64,000 bases of DNA. Source: Allolucifera butyrica. Its GTDB lineage: Bacteria > Bacillota > Negativicutes > Sporomusales > UPPP01. A program made the position numbers and the translations under genes. The stretch is from contig NZ_UPPP01000072.1 in NCBI RefSeq assembly GCF_900476375.1, positions 184,867-248,866 on the forward strand, written 5' to 3'. Positions 17,067-25,448 of this stretch are shown piece by piece. Numbering within the stretch: position 1 is the stretch's first letter; each line of letters starts with the position of its first letter. The notes under the pieces are model-generated. The model made no database searches and was not told where the DNA came from. It saw only the letters and a list, made by a program, of their open reading frames with translations.

Positions 17067-18086
17067 TTAGTACATGCCAAAACTGAAAAAGTAAGCAATA
17101 ATAACTGCCAGCGGACCGGTGATCAGCCGCGAATACAGAACTGCCGGAACCCCCATTTCAATTGTTTCCGGGTCTGCTTCCCCCAGGCTTAAGCCAACGG
17201 GAACAAAGTCGCAGCCAACTTGGCCATTTATTGCAAATAAAGCGGGCAATGCATATTGGGCGGGAATATGGCCCAAGCCAAATTCAACGCCCAGCAGTGT
17301 GCCGACAACCTGGGCAATCACTGCCCCCGGGCCAAGCACCGGGGATATAAAGGGTAAAGAACAAACAACGGAAATAACCAGCATACCCGGGAGTGTACTC
17401 GCCAAAGGAGATATTGTGTTGGCGATCAGATTGCCAATGCCGGATACTTTGATAATCCCGATAATCATACTCACAAAGGCCATGAACGGTAAAATGGTCT
17501 TTACGACCATATCAATGGTCTCTCGGCCTGCCTGGTAGAATTTATTGACGACTCCGCCGACACCAATTCCCAGCCGGGTAATGATGTTTCTCTTTTTATT
17601 CACATTCATTGCCGCAATTTCCGCTCTCGCCTGGGCTTTCGTTTTGGGTTCGGAATGAGCCGTTCTTGGCCCTGTCCCGGCTGCAACAAGTCCTTCTTTA
17701 CTGGTCAGGATGGCGCCTTCCCCGGCATATCTGAGACAGCTTTCGGTAACTGCCGACACATATAGATTTTCGGTAATATACTGCGCCAAGGGTCCGACCT
17801 TGCCAACCGGAGTCAGATTCACGGTAAATATTTTCTTCTTAGGATACACGCCGCAGCGCGCCGTACCGCCGCAATCCACAACCGCAACCAGAATCTGGTC
17901 GTCAGGAACGGACTTGGTAAATCCGTCAATTGCCTCACAGCCTGTCATTTCTGCGATTTTAGCCGCTACCGGATGAATGCCGCCCCCCGTGACACTAACA
18001 ATTTTATTGCAGATATCTGTCGGCATGATCGTTAAAGGACCGCCCCAGCCGCCGCTGCCTTGGGAAATCGTAATGGCTTTATACAT
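17067..18086 (-). CDS. srlE: PTS glucitol/sorbitol-type enzyme IIB with membrane domain
   Basis: This 339-residue protein has a soluble IIB domain at residues ~1-160 with the phospho-cysteine motif VVDCGGTARCGVYPKK, and Gly-rich starts SQGSGGWGG and VTGGGIHPVAAKI. The C-terminal membrane part (~190-339) has about four hydrophobic segments (LPFMAFVSMIIGIIKVSG, LPGMLVISVVCSLPF, SRLITGPLAVIIAYFF). This matches SrlE/GutE, where the permease is split between two polypeptides. It completes the transporter with srlA (43 bp upstream) and srlB. Confidence 0.92.
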   Translation of the reverse strand: MYKAITISQGSGGWGGPLTIMPTDICNKIVSVTGGGIHPVAAKIAEMTGCEAIDGFTKSVPDDQILVAVVDCGGTARCGVYPKKKIFTVNLTPVGKVGPLAQYITENLYVSAVTESCLRYAGEGAILTSKEGLVAAGTGPRTAHSEPKTKAQARAEIAAMNVNKKRNIITRLGIGVGGVVNKFYQAGRETIDMVVKTILPFMAFVSMIIGIIKVSGIGNLIANTISPLASTLPGMLVISVVCSLPFISPVLGPGAVIAQVVGTLLGVEFGLGHIPAQYALPALFAINGQVGCDFVPVGLSLGEADPETIEMGVPAVLYSRLITGPLAVIIAYFFSFGMY

Positions 18087-18128
18087 AAAATCATTCCTTC
18101 CTACATTTTTTCATTGCCACGGTGATTT

Positions 18129-18647
18129 TTATTTTGCTTTGGCTTTCATCGAAGTATAAATTTTTTCCGTAACAATGCCGCGTATAAAGATTATAATAAT
18201 CCCGACAAGAAAGTATCTAACAGCCAAGTCACCCAAAGGAAGTCCCAGTTTGGTAATCCCTGCGGCTATCCCCATGTAAACGAACAACTCGCCGCCATTG
18301 GCATGGGGAAACAAGCCGGTAACAGGATGGAGAAAGCTTACGGTTGCATCATAAAACGCCGGTTTGTGCTTTTCTTCAACAAAGCGTCCAAAACTGTAGC
18401 ACATTGGATTTCCTAAAAACAAAACAGATAAGATAGGTAATATGGTATACCGGGTAATAATATTTTTGGTTGCTTTTTGCGCCAAACTTTGCACCCGCTC
18501 TTCACCAATCAGTTTGATGACGGCACTCACTGCCGTCATCAGGACAACGATCAGCGGAATAATTCCGGCTACCCATCCGGCAAAGGTCTCTGCCCCTGCT
18601 TTAAAAAGTTCCATAAACCCATTGGCCAATCCAGCTAGTAACTCCAT
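18129..18647 (-). CDS. srlA: PTS glucitol/sorbitol-type enzyme IIC
   Basis: This 172-residue membrane protein has about four hydrophobic segments. It shows the family pattern GNPMCYSFGRFVEEKHKPAFYDA and HPVTGLFPHANGGELFVYMGIAAGI. It forms the sugar channel with the membrane part of srlE. The start follows AGGAGGAAAAAAT. A 134-bp gap separates it from gutM. Confidence 0.92.
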   Translation of the reverse strand: MELLAGLANGFMELFKAGAETFAGWVAGIIPLIVVLMTAVSAVIKLIGEERVQSLAQKATKNIITRYTILPILSVLFLGNPMCYSFGRFVEEKHKPAFYDATVSFLHPVTGLFPHANGGELFVYMGIAAGITKLGLPLGDLAVRYFLVGIIIIFIRGIVTEKIYTSMKAKAK

Positions 18648-18781
18648 ATTTTTTCCTCCGTTCTTTAATTTCCAGAATTTTCCGAAATATATATGTTGTA
18701 TTCATTTAAAAATTTAAATTTTAGGTACTTACTTTGCTTGTTTGGGCCCTAAACAAGCTTTTCTTTAAACCAGTATTAATT

Positions 18782-19171
18782 TTATAATTTGTCTGGATTC
18801 AATCTAAGATTCAAAGCATCCAACGCCTGAATATGCGCTTTATACATTCTCTGTTTCTTTTCCGGCAGTGATCCGTACTCCGCCAGTAAATCATAAATCG
18901 TTTTACCAATGATTCCCCTGATCTCTTTAAACCTATTAAAAATCGTATATCCTTCCATAATTTCACCCGCAGTAATCACTCCGTCCCGGTTACAGGCAAT
19001 CACTACTATATTTCCGGGAACGAATCTGCCTTTTTTGCTGCCAATGCCAACATTGCCCAGCCTGTGCAACCGGCGAACGGCTTGTTTATACTGCTGCACC
19101 TGCATATAAGTGCCCACCGCCTGCGCTGTCATAAGAAAGAGCAATCCGAGAAATAGCCTAGTCAAGTTCAT
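18782..19171 (-). CDS. gutM: GutM-like accessory protein of the glucitol operon
   Basis: The start is taken at ATG 19171 (GAGAGG 7 bp upstream) rather than the TTG two codons before. The 129-residue protein has one N-terminal membrane segment (LTRLFLGLLFLMTAQAVGTYM). The soluble body has the GutM pattern LGNVGIGSKKGRFVPGNIVVIACNRDGVI. In enterobacteria GutM is described as an activator of the glucitol operon; the membrane anchor suggests an accessory role at the transporter. Position directly after the regulator gene and before the PTS genes fits either view. Confidence 0.85.
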   Translation of the reverse strand: MNLTRLFLGLLFLMTAQAVGTYMQVQQYKQAVRRLHRLGNVGIGSKKGRFVPGNIVVIACNRDGVITAGEIMEGYTIFNRFKEIRGIIGKTIYDLLAEYGSLPEKKQRMYKAHIQALDALNLRLNPDKL

Positions 19172-19196
19172 CCGCAATCCTCTCTTTCACGCTGAA

Positions 19197-20162
19197 TTAT
19201 CTTTCCAGCAAAGCCATGGCGCAATCGAAATCCGTAATCAATATATTTAAAAAGCCGCCTCGGATCGCCCCCAGCACAGCATTGGCTTTATGGGCGCCGC
19301 CGGCAATACCAATTCGCTTTTGCACCTTCTTCAACTGCTCAATTGGCATCCCGGCCACTCGGTCATTAAATTGTTTGAACTTTTCCGTGCTACCATTCTG
19401 ATCAAAAAATTGCAATGAAATATCGCCGACTGCGCCGATTTCAACGAAACGGTCCAAGACTTCCGCTTCGATATATCCGGTCGCCAATAAGGTTGAACCG
19501 CCCCGTTCGGGTATCCCGATTCCCATAAGTACCGTACCCACATTGCGATAAAAGTTAAAAATGTTACGCACCGATTTTTCTTTAAGAAACTCGTTTAATA
19601 CATTGACACTGGAAAAAGTCGCCGGCGAAAAGAACTGTACACAATCGCCGCCGAATAATTTGGCAAATTCACCGGCAATATAGTTCGCATGGATGTCTAA
19701 CCGGCTTTCGCCAATACCGCCGACAATCGGTACAAAAGTACAACGGATAGTATGCTCAATATTGCGTTTTGCCCGAATTACGTTTTGCAGCGTCATTCCC
19801 ATCGAAACGCCTACAACGTCTCCGTCATCCAACGTTCTGGCTAAAAAATTTAATGTTTCCTCCCCTAAACTGCTGCTTATTCTTTCCGTCCCCGTTTCTA
19901 TAGGACTTGACTCAACAACAATCACTTCTTTAAGGTTAAACTTTTTTTCCAGTTCCCGTTCCAATTTACCAAATGTTAAGTTGTAGGGGTTATTGATATC
20001 AATCTTTACGATCCCTTGTTCTTTGCCTAATTTCAGCATTCTTGAAACCGACGGTCTTGATATGCCAAGATGTTCACAAATTTCCTGCTGGCTCATTTCA
20101 TCTTCATAATAAAGACTGCAGCATTTGAATATAAGCCTTATGTCATCAATAACCTTTTTCAT
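19197..20162 (-). CDS. SorC-family transcriptional regulator
   Basis: The start is set at ATG 20162, eight bases after GGAG; the frame is open ten codons further to a TTG with no ribosome site. The 321-residue protein has an N-terminal helix-turn-helix (YYEDEMSQQEICEHLGISRPSVSRML). The sugar-binding domain has GVSMGMTLQNVIRA, FVPIVGGIGESRLDIHANYIAGEFA and GIAGGAHKANAVLGAIRGG. Such regulators bind phosphorylated sugars and control adjacent sugar operons. It is the first gene of the gut-type operon, 26 bp ahead of gutM. It is probably autoregulated through the palindrome at 20264-20280. Confidence 0.9.
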   Translation of the reverse strand: MKKVIDDIRLIFKCCSLYYEDEMSQQEICEHLGISRPSVSRMLKLGKEQGIVKIDINNPYNLTFGKLERELEKKFNLKEVIVVESSPIETGTERISSSLGEETLNFLARTLDDGDVVGVSMGMTLQNVIRAKRNIEHTIRCTFVPIVGGIGESRLDIHANYIAGEFAKLFGGDCVQFFSPATFSSVNVLNEFLKEKSVRNIFNFYRNVGTVLMGIGIPERGGSTLLATGYIEAEVLDRFVEIGAVGDISLQFFDQNGSTEKFKQFNDRVAGMPIEQLKKVQKRIGIAGGAHKANAVLGAIRGGFLNILITDFDCAMALLER

Positions 20163-20225
20163 AGTAAACACTCCGTCGTTTTTATTCCCCAAACTGCATT
20201 TTTTATTATTATCTTACTATTCATA

Positions 20226-20280
20226 ATTATATATGGCATCCCGCATTTTATCAATATATCAAATTTAGAACATATGTAAA
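20226..20280 (-). promoter_or_regulatory. Promoter and operator candidate of the SorC-PTS operon
   Basis: On the minus strand TTGATA (20249-20254) and TATAAT (20226-20231) are 17 bp apart. The imperfect palindrome TTTACATATGTTCTAAA (20264-20280) begins 10 bp upstream of the -35 and resembles SorC/DeoR-type sites. Confidence 0.55.
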
Positions 20281-20356
20281 AATAAAGTTTGTGCTTTTTT
20301 TATTTTTTCATCTGTTCATAATTCGCTTAGTTTCCCTGTCCCCTGCAAAAACAACA

Positions 20357-20388
20357 AGGGGCAATTGCCTTTAATTGCAATTGCCCCT
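20357..20388 (-). terminator. Terminator of the hexonate operon
   Basis: AGGGGCAATTGC pairs with GCAATTGCCCCT (12 bp). On the minus strand it is followed by a T-rich run (TTGTTGTTTTT). It lies about 120 bp past the kdgK stop. The 20,193-20,510 gap holds this terminator and the SorC promoter. Confidence 0.8.
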
Positions 20389-20510
20389 AAAATAGCTCTT
20401 TTGTAACTATTGCTACTGCATCAACTCTCCCGCAATATCTAAAAAAATTCCTGTCAAAATGCGTAATTGTTCAAGAGAGTGTCCTGGTAGTTCCTTATCC
20501 CTTTATCCGT

Positions 20511-21533
20511 CTATCGTTGAACGCGTCCCGAACCATCGCCGGCCATCAATGTTTTTACCTCGTTAACAGTGACGTGGTTATGATCGCCCTCGATAGAATG
20601 TTTGAGACAGGACGCCGCCACCGCGAATTCCAAAGCCTCTTGATTACTCAGACCGGCCCGAAGGGCGTAAATCAAACCGCCTCCAAAGGAATCACCGCCG
20701 CCGACCCGGTCGACGATATGTACGGCATAATTGCGGGAGAAATAGTACTCGCCCCCCTTATACAACATTGCCGCCCAGTTGTTGTCCGAAGCTGAAATAC
20801 TGCTGCGCAGAGTAATGGCGACCGCTTTGAACCCGAAGCGGTCACTCAGTTGCCTGGCAACGTCTTTATAGCCGTCATGGCTCAGCTTGCCGCCGGTTAT
20901 ATCAGTGCTGCCCGCCTTAATGCCGAATACTTTCTCGGCATCTTCCTCATTAGCGATACAAACATCAACGTAAGGCATAAACCGGGTCATGACTTCGCCG
21001 GCTTTTTCACTTGTCCAGAGGTTCTTGCGGAAATTGAGGTCGCAACTCACCGTCAGCCCTGCCTTCTTTGCCGCTTTGCAGGCATCCAGCACCGCCTCGG
21101 CTACGTGGTCGCCAAGTGCGGGGGTAATGCCGGTGAAATGGAACCAGTCGGCACCGGCGCAAATTTTCTTCCAGTCAAAGTCCCTGCTTTGCGCCTGAGA
21201 GACCGAAGAGTACTTCCGGTCGTAGACCACTTTCGACGGACGTTGAGAGGCTCCCTTTTCCAAAAAGTAAATGCCGATCCGTTCCCCGCCTCTGACCATA
21301 TAGGCCGTATCAACACCATAGCGGCGCATTTCGTTTATTGCCGCCTGACCGACCGGATTGTCGGGAACTTTGGTAACGAACAAGGCGTCAACGCCAAAAT
21401 TGGCCAGCGATACGGCAACATTGGCCTCGCCGCCGCCATACACTGCATCAAAACTTTGCGCCTGCTCAAAGCGGAGATAGCCGGCAGGAGCCAGCCGCAG
21501 CATGATTTCACCGAAACAGACTACTTTGCTCAT
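20511..21533 (-). CDS. kdgK: 2-keto-3-deoxygluconate kinase (PfkB family)
   Basis: This 340-residue ribokinase-fold kinase has the N-terminal signature CFGEIMLRLAP and GGGEANVAVSLANFG. The PfkB C-terminal motif is RVGGGDSFGGGLIYALRAG, with the catalytic Asp in GGDS. It would phosphorylate 2-keto-3-deoxygluconate to KDPG, which the aldolase gene next to it (17 bp upstream) cleaves. It is the last gene of the operon. Confidence 0.9.
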   Translation of the reverse strand: MSKVVCFGEIMLRLAPAGYLRFEQAQSFDAVYGGGEANVAVSLANFGVDALFVTKVPDNPVGQAAINEMRRYGVDTAYMVRGGERIGIYFLEKGASQRPSKVVYDRKYSSVSQAQSRDFDWKKICAGADWFHFTGITPALGDHVAEAVLDACKAAKKAGLTVSCDLNFRKNLWTSEKAGEVMTRFMPYVDVCIANEEDAEKVFGIKAGSTDITGGKLSHDGYKDVARQLSDRFGFKAVAITLRSSISASDNNWAAMLYKGGEYYFSRNYAVHIVDRVGGGDSFGGGLIYALRAGLSNQEALEFAVAASCLKHSIEGDHNHVTVNEVKTLMAGDGSGRVQR

Positions 21534-21550
21534 CTACATTTGACACTCCT

Positions 21551-22201
21551 TTATTTTAAGCCGCGGGCATCGCAGATTTCTTGGATAAATTGCCGGGCGA
21601 CGGTTGTAATTGACTCATAGTCGCCTTTTTTAGCCCCGCCGGTAAGATTGCCGCCGGCGCCGACAGCCACACAGCCGGCCTTGATCCAATCACCAACGTT
21701 TCCCAGGGCCACTCCGCCGGTAGGCATCAGCGGCGCTTGCGGCAGCGGCCCTTTTACCGCTTTTACAAACGCCGGCCCCAGGCTTTCTCCCGGAAATACC
21801 TTAATGATATCCGCGCCGGCTTCCATAGCTTCGACAATTTCTTTTATTGTTGCCGCGCCGGGCATAACCGGCACCTGATAGCGATTACACAGCTTGACCG
21901 TATCAAAATTAACACTTGGACTGACCACGTACTGCGCCCCAGCCAGAATCGCCGTCCGGGCCGTTTCAGGGTCCAGCACGGTTCCGGCGCCGATAATAAT
22001 TTCATCTAACCCATAGGTAGTTGCCAGTTCTTTGATTACCTCAGCGGCACCGGGTACGGTGAAGGTTATTTCGATCGCCCCTACTCCGCCTTTAATGCAA
22101 GCATCCGTTATTTTCTTCGCCTGCTCCGCCGATTCCGCCCGTACGACGGCAACAAGGCCGCTATTCATAATCTTTTGCAGTACCGCAATTTTGGATAACA
22201 T
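21551..22201 (-). CDS. eda: KDPG/KHG aldolase
   Basis: The start is taken at ATG 22201, nine bases after GGAGA; a GTG three codons earlier is too close to that site. The 216-residue class I aldolase has GLVAVVRAE, IEITFTVPGA, IIGAGTVLD, the Schiff-base lysine in GADIIKVFPGE, and MPTGGV. It splits KDPG into pyruvate and glyceraldehyde 3-phosphate. It lies between the SDR gene and kdgK. Confidence 0.93.
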   Translation of the reverse strand: MLSKIAVLQKIMNSGLVAVVRAESAEQAKKITDACIKGGVGAIEITFTVPGAAEVIKELATTYGLDEIIIGAGTVLDPETARTAILAGAQYVVSPSVNFDTVKLCNRYQVPVMPGAATIKEIVEAMEAGADIIKVFPGESLGPAFVKAVKGPLPQAPLMPTGGVALGNVGDWIKAGCVAVGAGGNLTGGAKKGDYESITTVARQFIQEICDARGLK

Positions 22202-22270
22202 CTTCGTCACTCTCCAATTTCTTCGTCCTAACCCTTAGGAATACCAGGCTTGGACTGTCCGGAACTACTT

Positions 22271-23029
22271 TTATTTCACAAGATAACCGCCATCGACCGG
22301 GATAACCGCCCCGCTCACATAATCACTTGCCGCAGAAGCCAAATAAATTGTGGTTCCTTTCATATCATTCCCGGTGCCCCAGCGGCCCGCCGGAATCCGC
22401 TCGGAAATTTGCTGGTATCTGGTCTCGTTGTTTATAATGGCCTTGTTCATATCTGTCGCCATATATCCCGGGGCAATGGCGTTGACATTTACCCCTCTGC
22501 CTACCCAGTCATTTGACAATTCCTTCGTAAGCTGGGTTACGCCGCCTTTGGCCGCCGAGTAGGCGGGAACCGTTTGTCCGCCAAAGAAGGAAACCATGGA
22601 AGCCACATTAATAATCTTGCCGTAACCCTTCTTAAGCATAATGCGTCCCGCCAATTGACACAGGATGAATACCGAGTTCAGATTGATATTCAAAACCTCA
22701 TCCCATTCTTCAATCGGGAATTCTTCGGCGCTGTGTCTTCGCTGGATGCCTGCCGCCGTTACCAGTATATCCAAATCGCCCCCCAAAGCGGCCAGACAGC
22801 CGGCAAAAGCCCGGTAATTTTCCTGCCGGTCTCTTAAATCGGCTTTTACACCATAGCATGGATACCCCTTCTTAGAAAAGTCTTCGGCTGCTGCGAAAAC
22901 CGTATCGGAAGAACCGACGATTGCTACTTCACAACCCGCTTCCAGCAGTCCTTCCGCCATTCCGTGGCCGAGGCCCCGACTGCCTCCCGTTACAATGGCT
23001 TTTTTGCCTTCGATATTAAACAGATTCAT
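22271..23029 (-). CDS. Short-chain dehydrogenase, KduD / gluconate 5-dehydrogenase type
   Basis: The start is ATG 23029 with AAGGAG 8 bp upstream. The 252-residue Rossmann protein has the NAD(P) motif VTGGSRGLGHGMAEG, the structural TAAGIQRR, the catalytic Ser in NVASMVSFFGG and YSAAKGG (Tyr and Lys). Relatives interconvert keto and hydroxy forms of hexonates. In this operon it could reduce a 5-keto hexonate (fructuronate to mannonate, or 5-keto-gluconate to gluconate) or act as KduD on 2,5-diketo-3-deoxygluconate. Confidence 0.88.
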   Translation of the reverse strand: MNLFNIEGKKAIVTGGSRGLGHGMAEGLLEAGCEVAIVGSSDTVFAAAEDFSKKGYPCYGVKADLRDRQENYRAFAGCLAALGGDLDILVTAAGIQRRHSAEEFPIEEWDEVLNINLNSVFILCQLAGRIMLKKGYGKIINVASMVSFFGGQTVPAYSAAKGGVTQLTKELSNDWVGRGVNVNAIAPGYMATDMNKAIINNETRYQQISERIPAGRWGTGNDMKGTTIYLASAASDYVSGAVIPVDGGYLVK

Positions 23030-23045
23030 AACTGCAGCTCCTTCT

Positions 23046-24083
23046 TTATTCAAATAAAACAACCATCTTTTTCACCTTGGGGTCGGGATGGTCCATATAA
23101 TAAAACATTTTTTCGATCTCATTAAATGGAATAAAAGTAGTAGCAATCCCATTCAAGTTAAACGCATGCCTGGCAAATTTTTCAATCGTAGGCTTAAACT
23201 GATAGCAGGACATTCTCGAACCAATCAAATCCAGTTCGCGCTGATTCAGCATCGCTTGCGAAATCGTCTCCGGCGCAGTGACAAAACCCAGGCTTACAAT
23301 CCTGCCGGCATTCCGTACAAGGCCAACCTCAAACAGGGACGTCAACGATCCCTGGAAGCAAGCGGAGTCAAAAGCGACCGTAACCCCTTTTCCCCTGGTA
23401 ATTTCCTGGACTCTTGCCACTATATTTTCCTTTTTGCTGTTTATAATATAATCTGCTCCATAGCCTTTGGCTCTTGCCAGTGTCTCATCATTCACATCGC
23501 AGCAAATTACGGTGCAGCCTTTTTCTTTACAGGTCTGCAAAATAATCGAGCCAATTGTTCCCGTTCCCAGAATAAACACGATATCCTCCGCCACCAGCCT
23601 GCCTCTCTGGGTGCAATGGGCGCCAATCGCGTATGGCTCGATTAATGCGGCGTCTCTAAAGGGAATCGTTTCCGGAAATACATAGGCATCCTCTTCCGGC
23701 ACGACGATATACTCCCGCAATCCGCCGTCGGTTCCGCTGCCGCGCACCCGCACATTTTCACATACATTCTCCCGGCCGATTTTGCACTGGTAGCATTCCC
23801 CGCAGGTTATAATCAGGTCAATAACGACTCTGTCACCGATGTTTACTTTCGTCACTTTAGGACCAACTTTTACAACAATACCTACGTTTTCATGGCCCGG
23901 AATTCTTGGATACGTCGAACAGGGATTGGCCCCGTGATAAATGTGATGGTCAGAGCCGCATATGCCAACCGCTTTCATTTGTACCAGCACTTCAAAATCA
24001 TTAGTGATCCCGGGAAGTGGCACCTCCCGGACTGCATACTCATGCGGCTTGGTAATTACTACCTCTTTCATTACTTCCCTCAT
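23046..24083 (-). CDS. Zinc-dependent MDR dehydrogenase, RspB / L-gulonate 5-dehydrogenase type
   Basis: This 345-residue medium-chain dehydrogenase has catalytic zinc ligands in GICGSDHHIYHG and GHENVGIV. The structural zinc Cys cluster is CGECYQCKIGRENVC, and the cofactor motif is ILGTGTIGSIILQTC. The ATG at 24071 (GAGG 6 bp upstream) is as good a start as 24083. The pairing of an MDR gene with an RspA/ManD-family dehydratase mirrors enterobacterial rspAB. Oxidation of a hexonate such as L-gulonate to fructuronate is the inferred step, leaving the sugar for reduction and dehydration by its neighbours. Confidence 0.88.
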   Translation of the reverse strand: MREVMKEVVITKPHEYAVREVPLPGITNDFEVLVQMKAVGICGSDHHIYHGANPCSTYPRIPGHENVGIVVKVGPKVTKVNIGDRVVIDLIITCGECYQCKIGRENVCENVRVRGSGTDGGLREYIVVPEEDAYVFPETIPFRDAALIEPYAIGAHCTQRGRLVAEDIVFILGTGTIGSIILQTCKEKGCTVICCDVNDETLARAKGYGADYIINSKKENIVARVQEITRGKGVTVAFDSACFQGSLTSLFEVGLVRNAGRIVSLGFVTAPETISQAMLNQRELDLIGSRMSCYQFKPTIEKFARHAFNLNGIATTFIPFNEIEKMFYYMDHPDPKVKKMVVLFE

Positions 24084-24100
24084 GATTCAACACCACCCTT

Positions 24101-25408
24101 TTATTTTTGTAATTGTATCTGGTCCGCTTTTTCAGGCACCACAATCCGTTTGACCTCGCCGACAATAAAAAGATAAGACAGGGCTCCGATCAGAGCCAAT
24201 GCACTAATAAATACCAATGCCGGTTTAAAATTTCCGCCCTTTGCTAATATTCCGATTATTATCGGCACAGCAATAGCGGAAAGATTGCCCATAAAGTTAA
24301 ACATCCCGCCCGTCAGGCCCAATAAATTAGAAGGCGCCAAAGCCGACACAAAAACCCAGGTAATGGACGCTAACCCGTTGCCGAAAAATGCCAAGGCCAT
24401 AAACAGGATCACGGCAGTCTGGTCTTGCACATAGTTTGCGCCAACAATGGAAGTAGCCAGGGCCAGACCGGTCACAATCGGCACCTTCCGGGCAAAACCG
24501 GTGGAATGACCGCGTTTTATGAGGGTATCCGAAATAAATCCTGATAATAATATGCCGACATAGGCGGCTAAAAAAGGAAGAGAAGCCATAAATCCCATTT
24601 TAATAAACGCCATACCGCGATATTGAACAAGATACGTCGGAAACCACGTCAGAAAAAACCAAAGAATCGAAGAAAGACAAAACTGAGCGATAAATACGCC
24701 CCAAATATTGCGATTTTTTAAAACGTACTTTAACTGTAACCAGTCAGCCTTTTTGCCATTTTCTTTTTCATCTGCGTCTACCAGGCCGCCGCCCCGGCGA
24801 ATATAATCCAGTTCCGCCTCATTGGCCTTACTGTCTTTAGGACTGCGGTAAAACAGATACCATACCAAACTAAATAGTACGCCGGTAACCCCTGTCAGGA
24901 AAAGCATTCCCCGCCAGCCAAGGGTGCTTTGGATATATACGAGAAGCGGCGTAAAAAAAGCAATGCCCACATACTGTCCCGAGGTGTAAAAAGCAGTGGA
25001 TGTAGCCCGCTCCTGTTCCGGGAACCAGGTGGTAATAACCTTGTTATTTGTTGGATAGGAGGGAGCCTCGAAAGCGCCAAGCGCTACGCGCAAACCAAAA
25101 AGAGCAGAAAAGTTGTTCACCAAAGATTGTAAACAAGTGGCAACAGACCAGCCGCACAATAAAACCGCATACAGCAGACGCGGTTTAATGCGGTCGACGA
25201 GTAAGCCGCCCGGAATTTGCAAAATAGCATACGACCAGCCAAACGCCGAAAAAATGAAACCCATTTCCACTGAGTTGAGGTGTAAATCATGTCCCAATAG
25301 TGGCGCCGCCAAGGAAAGATTGCTGCGGTCCATATAGTTGATCACAACACCAAGGAAAAGAAGAAAACCAATGACAAAACGTTTTTTGGTAGCTTTTTCT
25401 GTTTGCAT
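24101..25408 (-). CDS. MFS transporter for a hexonate or hexuronate (anion:cation symporter family)
   Basis: This 435-residue protein has about twelve membrane segments. The family start is VVINYMDRSNLSLAAPLL, with GWSYAILQIPGGLLVDRIKPR and LGAFEAPSYPTNNKVITTWFP. These are typical of the ExuT/GudP/DgoT anion:cation symporters for sugar acids. It lies between the dehydratase and MDR genes and should import the operon's substrate with a proton. The ribosome site is AAGGGGG. Confidence 0.9.
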   Translation of the reverse strand: MQTEKATKKRFVIGFLLFLGVVINYMDRSNLSLAAPLLGHDLHLNSVEMGFIFSAFGWSYAILQIPGGLLVDRIKPRLLYAVLLCGWSVATCLQSLVNNFSALFGLRVALGAFEAPSYPTNNKVITTWFPEQERATSTAFYTSGQYVGIAFFTPLLVYIQSTLGWRGMLFLTGVTGVLFSLVWYLFYRSPKDSKANEAELDYIRRGGGLVDADEKENGKKADWLQLKYVLKNRNIWGVFIAQFCLSSILWFFLTWFPTYLVQYRGMAFIKMGFMASLPFLAAYVGILLSGFISDTLIKRGHSTGFARKVPIVTGLALATSIVGANYVQDQTAVILFMALAFFGNGLASITWVFVSALAPSNLLGLTGGMFNFMGNLSAIAVPIIIGILAKGGNFKPALVFISALALIGALSYLFIVGEVKRIVVPEKADQIQLQK

Positions 25409-25448
25409 TACCTGAATGCCCCCTTAATTTATTTGCCGGGAATCTGGT

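Noticed and set aside
20850..21620. 256-codon frame on the plus strand
   Set aside because: It is antisense to kdgK and eda and has no recognisable motif.
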